Notes under the pieces: model-generated
Seen by the model: the letters and a program-made list of their open reading frames with translations, nothing else
What the model was told of the DNA's origin: nothing
The model's database searches: none
Shown: positions 1-9,819 of the stretch, piece after piece
Position numbering within the stretch: position 1 is the first letter of the stretch
Layout of the letters: each line of letters begins with the position of its first letter
Position numbers and translations under genes: made by a program
Source: Cryptomeria japonica
Lineage: Eukaryota > Streptophyta > Pinopsida > Cupressales > Cupressaceae
Direction of reading: 5' to 3'
Length of the DNA: 64,000 bases
NCBI RefSeq assembly: GCF_030272615.1
Contig: NC_081411.1
Location: 44,591,517 to 44,655,516, forward strand

Positions 1-400
1 GATTCTTTCCTTGCTTGTTTATTTCTAAACAACCCTGTCATGATGTCCAATTTGATTTTCAACCAAACTAAACTCAAATCTGAATTAGAACTCTTGATCT
101 TCACCCAACAGGCTGGCAAGATCAAAGCTCTGATACCACTGAAAGATCCCTGATGGATCCCCTTGCTGATCTGCTGTAGTTTTTAAATTAATAAACTATA
201 TTTCCCTGTGTTTCCTTTGATGGTTTTAGAGAATATTCAGAAGTTGCAGAAGGTTTGTTTATTTTTGTGTCTTTGATAGTTTCTCAGCAAGTAATAATTG
301 AAGAACAAGTACATGAAAAGAGTACTGGAAATAAATGTTCATACATAGCCAAATCAGAATCGTACCAAGCAGATTTTTGATTATTTAAATCAAATAATTA
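1..400. other. Left flank with remnant of a minus-strand Copia-type element
   Basis: No gene is visible. The complement of an initiator-Met tRNA primer-binding site (GCTCTGATACCA) lies at 127-138, so an LTR of a minus-strand Copia-type element should begin at about 139 and run to the right. Its far end cannot be placed, and the R repeat begins at 401. Confidence 0.45.
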
Positions 401-1009
401 TCCAGATAGTGATTCCAAACAATTCCAGGAAGATTATAATAACAATGAGTCCAACCTGGATGAAGAGTGAATACTATAATCAAGAAGGAGGCTGCGGCAA
501 ACATCCAAAGCTCTTACATAGCTCCACGTGGGAAGAGAAATGGCTGCAAAGTACAGCCGTACGACTGTTAGGTGACGCTACAACCGTACGGCTGTTAGGT
601 GACGCCAAGCTAGAAACCCCAATCTCCATGCTGAACCCTAACTCTGTCCACTGAATCCTCCAAAAAAGATGTCGTACCAACTCTAAGGCACTAAAAACTG
701 AATGCAAGAACCAAATAACCACTGTGCTGGGGGCTACGTCCCAGGCAGGCAAGACCTTGGGGTTTTCGTCCCAGATGTTGAATCACTCTCCAAAGCAAAT
801 TCTCCAAATCAAAGATGAAATGTGTAAAAGGATGGATGATAATTAGGTTACCATCTCCTTATAACTCCTCCCCTCTAGCTCGAACCCTAAAAGTGTATGA
901 AAAGTGTGCTTAGGCTTATAAAGTCTTATTTCTCATTTTTAGTCGCCAAGTATAGAGAAAACGCCACTTTTTTAATATAAAAGAATTCCGTTCATCAAAA
1001 GGTCCCTGA
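401..1009 (-). repeat. R repeat, left copy, outer part
   Basis: This is the outer half of a ~1.17-kb LTR-like repeat whose inverted partner lies at 9820-10995. The best conserved stretch is about 435-1009, which pairs with 10416-10965. At 1009 the repeat is cut by the 6.67-kb element and resumes at 7683. The outer end (about 401) aligns only loosely with the partner. No matching 5-bp duplication was found at the two ends of this copy (396-400 and 8274-8278). Confidence 0.75.
1005..1009. repeat. Target-site duplication, left (CCTGA)
   Basis: CCTGA here and again at 7678-7682 flank the 1010-7677 element. The uninterrupted R copy has the sequence once (TCAGG at 10416-10420 on the plus strand), so it serves as the empty site. 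Confidence 0.85.
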
Positions 1010-1357
1010 TGTTATCGCTGTTTTAAAATTGGGTTCTTTCCCCATATTTGGCTATGGTTTTTGAAAAAATTTGTATAAGATGTGGCCCCAAATGCTTCAG
1101 CCTTATTCTAAACCTAGAGGGTTTAAGGTTTTTCTAAGTTTTAGGCTTTATCTTTTGTGTTAGGTCCCCTGGTTTCTATTCCGACGTTACTTTATTTCAC
1201 TTAAGTCATGGGTCGAGGGGTCGTAAGAAGTGTCCCCCCTTGCTATTTACCTAGGCGGTCATGTTTATTATTTGAAAATTTTCGCCTTTTATTATTTCCT
1301 TCTAAAGTGCCGGGCCCAGTAAACACTGATCAACTTGGGGAAAGATCCGACGGTTGG

Positions 1358-1407
1358 CGCTATTTCGCAAAGGCTAAGTGCTCACATTTTAAGGCTGCGA
1401 AATAGCG
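1358..1407. repeat. Hairpin motif, copy 1 of 4
   Basis: Twelve-base arms, CGCTATTTCGCA and its exact complement, are separated by a 26-base loop. The hairpin is followed by a conserved GATTAATATC-GCCGTCCAT stretch. The unit recurs at 1790, 2079 and 2477, always exactly 50 bp long. Confidence 0.9.
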
Positions 1408-1789
1408 AGGATTAATATCGGCCGTCCATGTGTCATGCGGAGGAAGTGAAGGTTGCGGCTGTCAAGAAGGTGGGGCCCCCTCTACGTGGTCTTCTCTGGC
1501 GTATTGGAGTGCAGCACGTGGCACAGGCCGCCACAGTCAACATTTTAAGATTAAGGATCAAAGTGGGCCCCAAAGATGAGTCAGCTCACAGGTGGAGGTG
1601 ACCTGGCAGGGATAACTCTTACAATTCATTGAGACCCCGTGGCTCCTTCCAGCGAATGGAAAGTCGACAGGTCAGCTTCGAAGATGACAGGGCGCTAGGT
1701 GTCCATGATGTGTCCGTGGGCCCACCTCTTCTGAAAGCTCCTAGCAGGGTTTAAATGCTGAGCAACTTGAGAAAGGATCTGATGGTCAG

Positions 1790-1839
1790 CGCTATTTCGC
1801 AAAGGTTAAGTGCTTGCCCTTTAAGGCTGCGAAATAGCG
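1790..1839. repeat. Hairpin motif, copy 2 of 4
   Basis: Same 12-base inverted arms and 50-bp span as copy 1, with a slightly different loop (GCTTGCCCTT). The surrounding ~250 bp also resembles the other units, including a shared TGTCCATGATGTGTCCGTGG stretch found at 1699 and again near 1989. Confidence 0.9.
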
Positions 1840-2078
1840 AGGATTAATATCAGCCGTCCATCTGTCACGACAGGGTAAGTGGAAGGCATAGTTGTCAGTG
1901 ATAACTGGAGCCCCGTGGCTTTCTTTTGGCGTATTATAAGGTAACACGTGGCACAGGCCGCCACAGTCAGCAGGACAAGAACGCCAGGTGTCCATGATGT
2001 GTCCGTGGGCCCACCTCTTCTGAAAGCTCCTAGCAGGGCTTAAATGCCGCGCAAGTCGAGATAAGATCTAACGGCTCG

Positions 2079-2128
2079 CGCTATTTCGCAAGGGTAAGAT
2101 GCTCACATTTTAAGGCTGCGAAATAGCG
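2079..2128. repeat. Hairpin motif, copy 3 of 4
   Basis: Same 12-base arms and 50-bp span. The downstream conserved stretch reads GTTAACCTGGACCGTCCAC, the most diverged of the four. Confidence 0.9.
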
Positions 2129-2476
2129 AAAGTTAACCTGGACCGTCCACATGTCTTGATGACACGCAGTCTAAAAGGCAGCTGTGGGTCCCTATAGTGT
2201 ATGTTCGACAAATGAAAAGTTGACAGGTCAGCTTCGAAGGTGACAAGAAAGCCAAGTGTCTATGGCGTTTCAGTGGGCCCACCATTTCTGAGGTAAACCT
2301 GTCGAGACTGAGGTGGGGCCCCCATGGTTCTTCTTCCGGCAAATGACATAATGACAAATCAGCACAGTGGATGACTAGATGCTAGATGTCACTGATGACT
2401 CAGCGGGCCCACCATTCCTGAGGACCTGTTCGAAGGATTAAAAGGTGATTAACTTGAAAGATAATCCAACGGCCCG

Positions 2477-2526
2477 CGCTATTTCGCAAGGGTTAAGTGC
2501 TCACCCTTTAAGGCTGCGAAATAGCG
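2477..2526. repeat. Hairpin motif, copy 4 of 4
   Basis: Same 12-base arms and 50-bp span. This copy lies about 70 bp upstream of the TATA box and is the closest to the ORF. Confidence 0.9.
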
Positions 2527-2598
2527 AGAATGAATATCAGCCGTCCACGTGTCGTGATGATGACATGGCAAAAAGAGAAAAGCACGGGCCCGCTGCAG

Positions 2599-2604
2599 TA
2601 TAAA
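2599..2604 (+). promoter_or_regulatory. Candidate TATA box for the 1200-aa ORF
   Basis: TATAAA lies in a GC-rich setting (GCAGTATAAAGGGCG), downstream of the four hairpin units and about 500 bp before the main start codon. That would give a leader of roughly 470 bases. This is a sequence match only; transcription is not shown. Confidence 0.55.
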
Positions 2605-2727
2605 GGGCGACATTCAGCCAGTATCAAAATAGAATGCGAGGGGATTTTCTAAGCCAATGGTCAGATGCCGCGTGGTATTATGTAGCCAATAAAAGATAGG
2701 ACTTAGACTAAGGACAAAGCCGTCAAA

Positions 2728-2871
2728 ATGAAATTCACAGAGAGACACTTGCAGAAAGACTGCGGCCCGTTGGAGCTAAAATATGAATTCTCGTATGAAT
2801 TCGATTTTGAAGGGACGGTCGAAGCATGCGGAATCAATGTTACAGTTAAGGCCCAGAGTACAAGCATTTGA
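2728..2871 (+). CDS. Upstream ORF of 47 aa in the leader of the long ORF
   Basis: The ATG has an A at -3 (TCAAAATGA) and opens a 47-codon frame starting MKFTERHLQKDCGPLELKYE and ending QSTSI. It stops 231 bases before the main start at 3103. The product is rich in charged and aromatic residues and has no motif I recognise. A second, 7-codon upstream ORF begins at 3036. Such ORFs would be expected to lower translation of the main frame. It may instead be a first exon whose splice partner I cannot see. Confidence 0.4.
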   Translation: MKFTERHLQKDCGPLELKYEFSYEFDFEGTVEACGINVTVKAQSTSI

Positions 2872-3102
2872 TTTCCTAACAACCAAGTAAGGATACTTCT
2901 TAAAAGGATTTTTGCAGAGGAGGCAAACGCAGAGTTATCTTTTACAAACACAGAGAAGGCGAATTGGTTGCAGAGCGAATTTCTTCGAGCAAGCATCAGG
3001 TTTTTTTCTTATTTTGCAGCCGTTCTTGTGTTGTAATGCGTGAAACTGTTCTTGTATAACAGAAATAGTTTCAGAAGTGATATTTATCTGGTTGTATTGA
3101 AA

Positions 3103-6100
3103 ATGGCTCCTAAAAGGGAATTCTCTGGTAAAGTTGATTATCTTGAAAGAAGTGTGTGTGATGACTTCTTAGAGCAGTTGACGCTGTCAACCAACCAGGC
3201 ATCTAAGGCCAAAGAATTAATACCCAGGGCTCCACGACTGAGAATTGGAGAAGGATTGTATGATAAGGGTAATTGGTTAAGAGACCCACAGGTTGGGCTG
3301 TCTGGGTTGGGATTATTTAAAATCGGTTTCGGAATGAGGAATTCTCCTGCTCCTCAAAATAGCATTTGGGAATTAGATGTTGGGAAATTGGTAGTCCCAG
3401 GGGTGTTCATGGATACAGATTTGTTAACCCAGATGGCATTAAATTATGATTCAGTTACCAGGTGTATCCGGGATGTGAATGGAAAAACCCTCGTGGAGAT
3501 AAATGCAGAAGAGCTGAGAAAAGCGTTTGGGCTTAGTGAGTTTACCAATTTCTTGGAGCATATAAACTTCACACAATTAACTCAGGTATACAGGGCACAG
3601 AGGACTCATCTCAGGAATGGGCCTCTCAAAGAACTTTTTCTGAAAGTGGGAGGGTTAACAGTTGTAGGGCCCAATACACAAGAACCCTTTTCACTAAGTA
3701 TGTTTACCTTAAGGGCAAAAGGGATGTACTGGGCACTTTGCCAAGTTCTAGGAGAGGATGCTGAATCTAATGTACCAAATCATTATCTGTTAATGATTGT
3801 TCAAATTCTGAATCCTTCTCTTGCTATTACATTTGATTATGCCTCCTATATTGCTGATGCTATCCATGGAGGACTGATGGGGATAAAGAATGGGAAGGTG
3901 GATAGGCCATTTGGGTGGTATTCATTATTGATGCACCTCTTCCTCTTCAAAGGTGGAGATTATTTTGCCAGTGGAATGGATCTGGTAAAAGAAAAGGAGG
4001 GAGAGAAGATGCCGGTACAATTATGGAGTACCGTATTGTCATGGGATAGAGAGGATGCAAGTTTTCTAAAGTTTGATAAATACTTTGCATCCAAAATAAG
4101 GACTCTTCTTTGCTCTGACAATCCACGAGTCCCCAAGATTCTTCTGGAATTCTTAAGACCAAAAGAATTCGCAGAGAATGTCAAGATTGTTCATAACTGG
4201 GGTGATATGTATTTGTATCCAGTGTCCACAGTGTTTAGGGTTTTTGGTTTCAGAGGCACCCCATTTTTGTTACCATACCAGGTCCCCCTCAAAGTGGGAA
4301 TAGCTGAAATTCTCAGACAAATTGGTGACTTGCAAGAGGCAGAGTTAACAGGCCGAGGTAAAGGGACTATTTTCCCTACAGCTACAGTAGCCCACCAATT
4401 TGTAATCACCAAGGGCGGCTGGAAATGTTTTGAGGATTTCCTCAAACCCTACCATTTGTCCACTGCAGTGTCAAGATGTGCTGATCCGGAGGACTTCTAC
4501 AATGGTGTATTCCGGAAGAAGGTAGCATGCAGAGGTAGGCCCCACCAATTCCACTTTCCTGAAGACCTCATCAGGAATGAATTTGATTTGGATGAACAGG
4601 AGTTGAGAAAGGAAAAATGGGTAGCTTACAAGAAGGCCCTGGATTTTGTGCATCAATTTGATGCTAGCTATGACCCATTGTCTAGCTTCTTCCCATTGGA
4701 AGAAAAGATAAAATTTTTGATTATTTGTTTTGAGGATGTGATGCAGACAATAAAGGAGAAAAGGGGAGTTGTAATTAAAAACAACCCTGAGAAAGCAAGA
4801 ATGATTTTGGGGAAATCAGCTCCTATTAAAGCCATCCCTCCTGGTGATTACACCCTGCATAAGAAAGCAGGTTATAGTGTGTTGGTGTCTGCAAGAGGGG
4901 AACCCTCTTCATCTAAAGGGAAGAGGAAAGCACATGAAGTCATTGACATCCAAGACAGCCCAAAGAAGCAGAGGGTGGGGAAGGAAGTGCAATCAGATAC
5001 ACCCTTATATTCCCCATCCCAATCCCCTCTCCACATTGGAGATGAACAAGCAGCAACTAAATACCTCTCTCAGTTGGGTAGTTTGGGGGAGATTGCGTAT
5101 ACATATGATGAAGTGGAAGAGGGGATGCCAGAAGAACCCACTGAAGCACAAATGGACATCACCTCGACTGAACTTAAAGGCCAAGAGTGGGATCCTGAGA
5201 TAAAGAAGGCCACTAGTGCTTTTCTAGCCGATGATAGTTTTGTAACATCTGAAGCATTCATGCAGTTTATATGGAAACAACATATAGATAAATATAATGC
5301 TAGATGTGAAACAAGAAAGGCAGAACAATTAAATAAAGATCCAGCCTTGGTGGAGGAAGAAATAAAACAGGAGATGATGGAAGAATTCAAAACCATCACT
5401 TCTGAACAGGGGAGAGATTTAGTAGCACAAGCTGGAGTGCTCATTTTGCCAGAATGGAATATTGCTGATGCTCTGGTGCTGGATGCAGTGAGGAAAGAAA
5501 CCAAACCCATGGAAGGGGTTACATTCAGTAAAGACAATGCTGCTCTAGTCATGTGGTCCCTTAAGAGAAATGAGGACAAGAAGGGTAAAGACACCACAGG
5601 GACAAGTCACATTGGCGGATTGATGGTCAGGAGAGTAGAAAGCACAGGGGTAGTAGAGGCTGCTAGCACGGTGTTGGAGACTGCCAAATTTAGTGTTGCA
5701 GTAGCTGAGAAGGATGCTAAAGAAAAGGAGGCTCTCCAGCTCAAATTGGAAACAGTCTTGAAGGCTTATGACAGTGCCAAGGAGGAAATAAGAGGCAAGG
5801 AGAGTATTATTGCCAGATTGCAGAGCCAATTAGCAGGACAACGTCAACAAGGTGAATCTTCAACATTAATGATCACCTCTTCTCCTGCAAGACCTCCACC
5901 TACTAGTCCCATTATTGAGCTTCCACCATCTCCTGCACCTTCCAGCTCTCAGATGATAGAGATAACTCCCCAAGAATTGGAGAGTCTTAAGCAAACTCAG
6001 GCCTATTATGCAGGGAAGTATGAAGAAAAGATCAAGGCCACAGTCTCCAGTTTTGCAGACACTATAAATGCTTCACTCCTTCACAATAGTGTAGGAAAAG

Positions 6101-6705
6101 TCATGGAGATATGGACTGAGTTGATAAGAGATAAAGTCATATTGACACCCATTTTTGACAGATGGAGGCCTAGGGAGCAGGATTTAGAGTTCATGTGTGT
6201 TTCCTGTGATGAGGCAAGAGCTAACCCTATTATCAAATCCACTTCTGATATTACTAAGAGTTTATTGCAATTGGTGACAGAGGTGGATAATGTGGAAAGA
6301 AGGGTTAAATTGCTTAAAAAGGAATACACTGATCAGGTGTGTGAATTACTCCCAGGAATTTTTGCTAATCCAGATCAACTGAAAGACAAACAGATATGGC
6401 TCAATGAGATAAATGTTAAATTGTCAGCAAGGGTCAAGGGAATTATTGATCTGGATGACACCTCATTTTTTGTTATAACCATACAGGAAATAGAGAGAAT
6501 TAAATCACACTACAGTTTTCTTAACTCAGAAGTCAACAAACTGAGGAATTCTTGGAAAGGGTTGACTAAGGTTAAAAGTGATGTGATTAATTTTGTATGG
6601 CCGACCGAGGAGACGTATGGTGAGTTGGGAATTAAATATTCCACTCGAGATCCGGAGCAATTAGAGAACGTCCCTGAAAAGCCAGAGGAGGTTGCAACTG
6701 AATAA
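3103..6705 (+). CDS. Uncharacterised 1200-aa ORF of the 6.67-kb element
   Basis: The intact frame starts at ATG 3103 (MAPKREFSGK), which has A at -3 and G at +4. The open frame extends upstream to 3040, but only through a GTG, so 3103 is the likely start. By rough residue position: 1-580 is a mixed globular region containing WELDVGKLVVPGVFMD near 89 and a tryptophan/tyrosine-rich stretch near 220-300; 600-630 is a basic, probably nuclear-targeting segment (GKRKAHE, SPKKQR); 640-850 is acidic and helical; 860-915 is a predicted coiled coil; 926-950 is proline-rich; 960-1200 is helical. I see no CCHC knuckle, DSG or DTG protease site, YxDD polymerase box or DDE pattern. The 220-300 stretch loosely recalls the 'putative plant transposon protein' pattern, but this is weak. 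It could be a gag-like protein, a new transposase type or a captured host gene. The long uninterrupted frame suggests recent activity or constraint. Confidence 0.8.
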   Translation: MAPKREFSGKVDYLERSVCDDFLEQLTLSTNQASKAKELIPRAPRLRIGEGLYDKGNWLRDPQVGLSGLGLFKIGFGMRNSPAPQNSIWELDVGKLVVPGVFMDTDLLTQMALNYDSVTRCIRDVNGKTLVEINAEELRKAFGLSEFTNFLEHINFTQLTQVYRAQRTHLRNGPLKELFLKVGGLTVVGPNTQEPFSLSMFTLRAKGMYWALCQVLGEDAESNVPNHYLLMIVQILNPSLAITFDYASYIADAIHGGLMGIKNGKVDRPFGWYSLLMHLFLFKGGDYFASGMDLVKEKEGEKMPVQLWSTVLSWDREDASFLKFDKYFASKIRTLLCSDNPRVPKILLEFLRPKEFAENVKIVHNWGDMYLYPVSTVFRVFGFRGTPFLLPYQVPLKVGIAEILRQIGDLQEAELTGRGKGTIFPTATVAHQFVITKGGWKCFEDFLKPYHLSTAVSRCADPEDFYNGVFRKKVACRGRPHQFHFPEDLIRNEFDLDEQELRKEKWVAYKKALDFVHQFDASYDPLSSFFPLEEKIKFLIICFEDVMQTIKEKRGVVIKNNPEKARMILGKSAPIKAIPPGDYTLHKKAGYSVLVSARGEPSSSKGKRKAHEVIDIQDSPKKQRVGKEVQSDTPLYSPSQSPLHIGDEQAATKYLSQLGSLGEIAYTYDEVEEGMPEEPTEAQMDITSTELKGQEWDPEIKKATSAFLADDSFVTSEAFMQFIWKQHIDKYNARCETRKAEQLNKDPALVEEEIKQEMMEEFKTITSEQGRDLVAQAGVLILPEWNIADALVLDAVRKETKPMEGVTFSKDNAALVMWSLKRNEDKKGKDTTGTSHIGGLMVRRVESTGVVEAASTVLETAKFSVAVAEKDAKEKEALQLKLETVLKAYDSAKEEIRGKESIIARLQSQLAGQRQQGESSTLMITSSPARPPPTSPIIELPPSPAPSSSQMIEITPQELESLKQTQAYYAGKYEEKIKATVSSFADTINASLLHNSVGKVMEIWTELIRDKVILTPIFDRWRPREQDLEFMCVSCDEARANPIIKSTSDITKSLLQLVTEVDNVERRVKLLKKEYTDQVCELLPGIFANPDQLKDKQIWLNEINVKLSARVKGIIDLDDTSFFVITIQEIERIKSHYSFLNSEVNKLRNSWKGLTKVKSDVINFVWPTEETYGELGIKYSTRDPEQLENVPEKPEEVATE

Positions 6706-7677
6706 CCTGTCCAACAGACTGCTAAAGAAGCTGAAAAGAGCGCATAACTGAAATTGTAACTTCTTCAATTTTTGAAGTAATTGTAACAAACTTTCCTCAA
6801 AGAAGTCCGAAGCTTTGTGCATCCATATTGTTATAAATGGATACCAGGACTAGAGAGAAAGGGATCACGCAATTTTTGTAAGAAAACGCTGCAGAAATGT
6901 TATCTGAGCTTTTCCAAAGTTTAATGGAGAATCAGACTCTTGTAAAATCTTTTTTCAAATGAATATCAATATACAGACCATCAGTTTTGAGTAAAGCTCT
7001 GTGTCGTCTTCAAATTTGTCCTTGATCGTATTTACTCTTTCATTCAGAATAATCTAGGATTTTTCTGTTTGAATGGAATTGTAAAGCAATCTCAGTATGG
7101 GTGTTTTTAGCATTTCTCTTTAGGAGGGAAATTAAACAGGCATGACCACTCTACCAGTAGATACTTCGGGATGAACTTTGAATTTTGAGGATCCCAGCTT
7201 ATTTTGAGGTGATTAAATTCTTGTTGATGTTAGGCATTTACAGGGATAAATGGAGACCAAGTTGATGGGAAGTATAGAGATGTTTTATTTCAGGAGTTTT
7301 ATTCGAGTTTGAGTGACTCTGTAGCCTTGGATAAAGCACTGGTACTAATCGAAGCTGTTTATTGCATGCTTTGTTGATCAAATATACTGAAGTTGAATAT
7401 TGTTTCATTCTTTGCTTTCAGTTGTTTTTTTTTTAAGGTGAATAAACTCACTGGTTTTCTGGACTGGTTTGCTGTGGGTTTGTTGCTTAAGAGTGTGAAT
7501 TTAATTCACAAAGGGTATACCCGCCTGGGCTTAGGGAAGAGCCCGAAGTGTAGAAGGTCTAAACAAACCTTGTCATATGTTGTCTCTGAAATCCTTTTAT
7601 CCTTGATGTCTTCTTGGCACTCATTTTAGATTATATTATTAAAGGCATTGAAGGGTAATCAGATTTTGAGAACAACA
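6706..7677 (+). other. Non-coding tail of the 6.67-kb element
   Basis: About 970 bp without a supported ORF. It has a T-rich acceptor-like stretch ending TTTCAG near 7420, so a spliced 3' region is possible. It ends in AACAACA at the CCTGA duplication. Confidence 0.5.
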
Positions 7678-7682
7678 CCTGA
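7678..7682. repeat. Target-site duplication, right (CCTGA)
   Basis: Partner of 1005-1009. The next base onward (CAAATGGG) resumes the R repeat. Confidence 0.85.
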
Positions 7683-8273
7683 CAAATGGGAAACATTTAG
7701 AAAAGTTCAAGACCTTTCCAACGAGCTATAACACATGGGCATATGCATCCAGATGAAGCCAAAAACCCCTTATTACTCCAAAATGGCTATAAACATAGCC
7801 TTATTTAATTAATTAAACGCTAACTTAGGAAATATTTAAATATATTAAAAATATAACCCAAATAGCTGCAAAAGGCTCAAATGACTCCAAAAGCCTGAAA
7901 CGGAACCTGTCACCTTTCTGTGACTGATGTCGGAAATCATGGATCAACTGGCAGTCTCATCCCTAAAATCTAGGGATGCTCCTAGAAACTAGGAAACACA
8001 CCCAAATCTCTTGAAACTGAAACCAAGGAATGGTCTCATGGAACCCCAACCCTGGACGCTGTCACAACCTCCTAAAAAGTAGGAACTACCTCCTAAAATG
8101 TAGGAACTGCTTCCTAAAATCAAGGAAATGAACTAGTCTACTACTGCCAGAAACACCAAATCCAAACACTGAATATCCTGACTGAGTCTCTATCCACCAT
8201 TGCCAGCCTACAAGACTCCATAATAGGCTAACTCACATGTCTCTGCTGTCCACTCTAGAAAGGGGACATGACA
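7683..8273 (-). repeat. R repeat, left copy, inner part
   Basis: Continues the left R copy after the insertion. Pairs in inverted orientation with 9820-10415 at about 95% identity by eye. It ends GGGGACATGACA at 8273 and abuts Copia integrase sequence directly, so the two form a hairpin with a 1.55-kb loop. Confidence 0.85.
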
Positions 8274-9814
8274 CAGCATCTTTACAAAACTCTTTAAACA
8301 TTTCTGATGTGTATTCCCTACCATTGTCAGTCCTAAGAGTTTTGATTTTCCTACTAGAGTGATTTTCTGTTATAGATTTGAACTCTTTAAATTTCCTAAG
8401 AATATCTTCAAATTCTTTACTTTTAAGGAAATAAATCCAAGTTTTCCTAGAAAAATCGTCTACAAAGATTACATAGTATAATGCGTTTCCTAGTGATGGT
8501 TCAGACATAGGCCCACATAAGTCAGAGTGAACTAGTTCTAGTACCCCTTTAGTTTTTCTAGAAAGAGCTTTTAGTGTTTTTCCCTAGTGCACATCCTTTA
8601 CAAACATCTGAATGAATTGGCTTTAGTTTAGGTAGTCCTGTGACTAATTTAGAGCACGAAAATGTAAGTGCCCTAGTCTTCTATGCCAAATTTCTGCTTG
8701 ATCTATGACTTCATGAAGTAAGGTTTGATTTGGCTCATTACACAATTCATATAGGTGCCCTTGTCTGTAACCAATCACTTGTGCTCTTTTGAAGGTGGCT
8801 GTTTTTGGCCATGCCATTACCTTTCCTTCTATGAATGAGACTCTATATCCGTCATCCTCAAGTGCAGAGATAGAGACTAAGTTCCTTTTGATGCCTGGTA
8901 CAAATAGTACCCCGATGAGTTGGATTGAGATTCTAGACTTCAGTCTGATTGTACATGTCCCGACACCCTTTACAGGATGTGCAGAGTCATCCCCTATCGT
9001 TACCTCTTCATTTGATCCCTTTTCCATTGAGTCTAGTAATTCTCTGAATCCGGTAACATGTCTTGATGATCCACTGTCTATCACCCAAGTGTTAGACTTG
9101 TTTGAAGCTTGACTTGATAGTGCTGAATATAATACAAACTTCTTAGATTCAAGTTCTGTGTTCCTCTCTACTTTGGCGAATGATGCCTGTTGTTTTACTT
9201 TATCAGGACAGTTAAATGACATGTGTCCCTATTGATCACATCTATGACATTGGATTTTTGACATGTCTTTCTTATGAAAGCTTTTCCCATGATGGGATTT
9301 TCTCTTCTTCAAGTTTCTCTTCTTGCCTTTCTTACTGGAGTCGGTGTTCAGAATGTGGATGTCCTCATCTTTAGTTTTGTGATTTCCCCCTTTCATTTGC
9401 CTTGACTCTTCAAGGAGGCAGTCATCCCTTAGTCGATCAAATTCTGTAAATTTATCCCTTGCATTTATGCCTTGTTTGAATGATTCCCAGGATTTAGGTA
9501 ATCCATCTAGAGTAATCATTGATAGTTCTTGCTTCTCGACATGATAATCAAGTTTTTGCAGTTGATCTTTGAGTGAACCTATCCTCATGAAGTATGAGTT
9601 TATTGTTTCACCTTTATTTATACTTATGTGGTTCAACTGTCTTTTTAGAGCTAGGGTTTTGCTCGGATTGTTTATCTCATACGTCTTTTCAAGGGTTTTG
9701 AACATTTCATAAGCGTTGTCATATTTTAATATAAGTGGTATTATGTGATCCGTTACTGCATCTATCACGATTTTTACAGCTTTATCATTTCCTTCATTCC
9801 ACACAGTTTTCTCA
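8274..9814 (-). pseudogene. Copia polyprotein fragment: gag, protease, GAG-pre-integrase, partial integrase
   Basis: Read on the minus strand. A gag part (about 9814-9229, starting EKTVWNEGNDKAVKI) carries the UBN2-type region and ends in a zinc knuckle, CHRCDQ-stop-GHMSFNC; an in-frame TAG falls in the middle of the knuckle. A protease region follows with WVIDSGSSRHVTG (about 9090), then GAG-pre-integrase with IWHRRLGHLHFRAL (about 8660), a frameshift, and the start of the integrase core (YVIFVDDFSRKTWIYF, LRTDNGREY). Integrase stops at EFCKDA, where the R repeat begins. Reverse transcriptase, RNase H and the 3' LTR are absent. The gag N-terminus lies at 11001-11126 beyond the right R copy. 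Dead element. Confidence 0.9.
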
Positions 9815-9819
9815 GGTTC

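Larger units (their letters stand above)
1010..7677 (+). mobile_element. 6.67-kb LTR-less TG...CA insertion carrying one long ORF
   Basis: The element begins TGTTATCGCTG and ends GAGAACAACA. It is flanked by 5-bp direct repeats CCTGA, and the homologous R copy at 9820-10995 lacks the insertion, so its borders are well fixed. I compared the first ~1.6 kb with the last ~0.97 kb by eye and found no direct LTRs. Only a short imperfect terminal inverted similarity is visible (TGTT...AACA plus an AAAAT-rich stretch). Contents in order: four hairpin-bearing subterminal repeats, a TATA box, a leader with an upstream ORF, a 1200-aa ORF, and a ~970-bp non-coding tail. TG/CA ends with 5-bp duplications are usual for retroviral-type integrases. 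The missing LTRs make the class uncertain: a non-autonomous retroelement that lost or never had LTRs, or an unrecognised DNA transposon. Confidence 0.75.

Noticed and set aside
480-752. Overlapping open frames on both strands near the left end
   Set aside because: They lie in the R repeat, recur in part in its inverted copy (10614-10958), and match no protein.
3040-3102. Upstream extension of the long frame beginning at 3040
   Set aside because: The first codon is GTG, not ATG; the first ATG in frame is at 3103 with strong context.
1010-7677. Standard LTR retrotransposon around the 1200-aa ORF
   Set aside because: By-eye comparison of the two ends shows no direct repeats, and no primer-binding site follows the left end.
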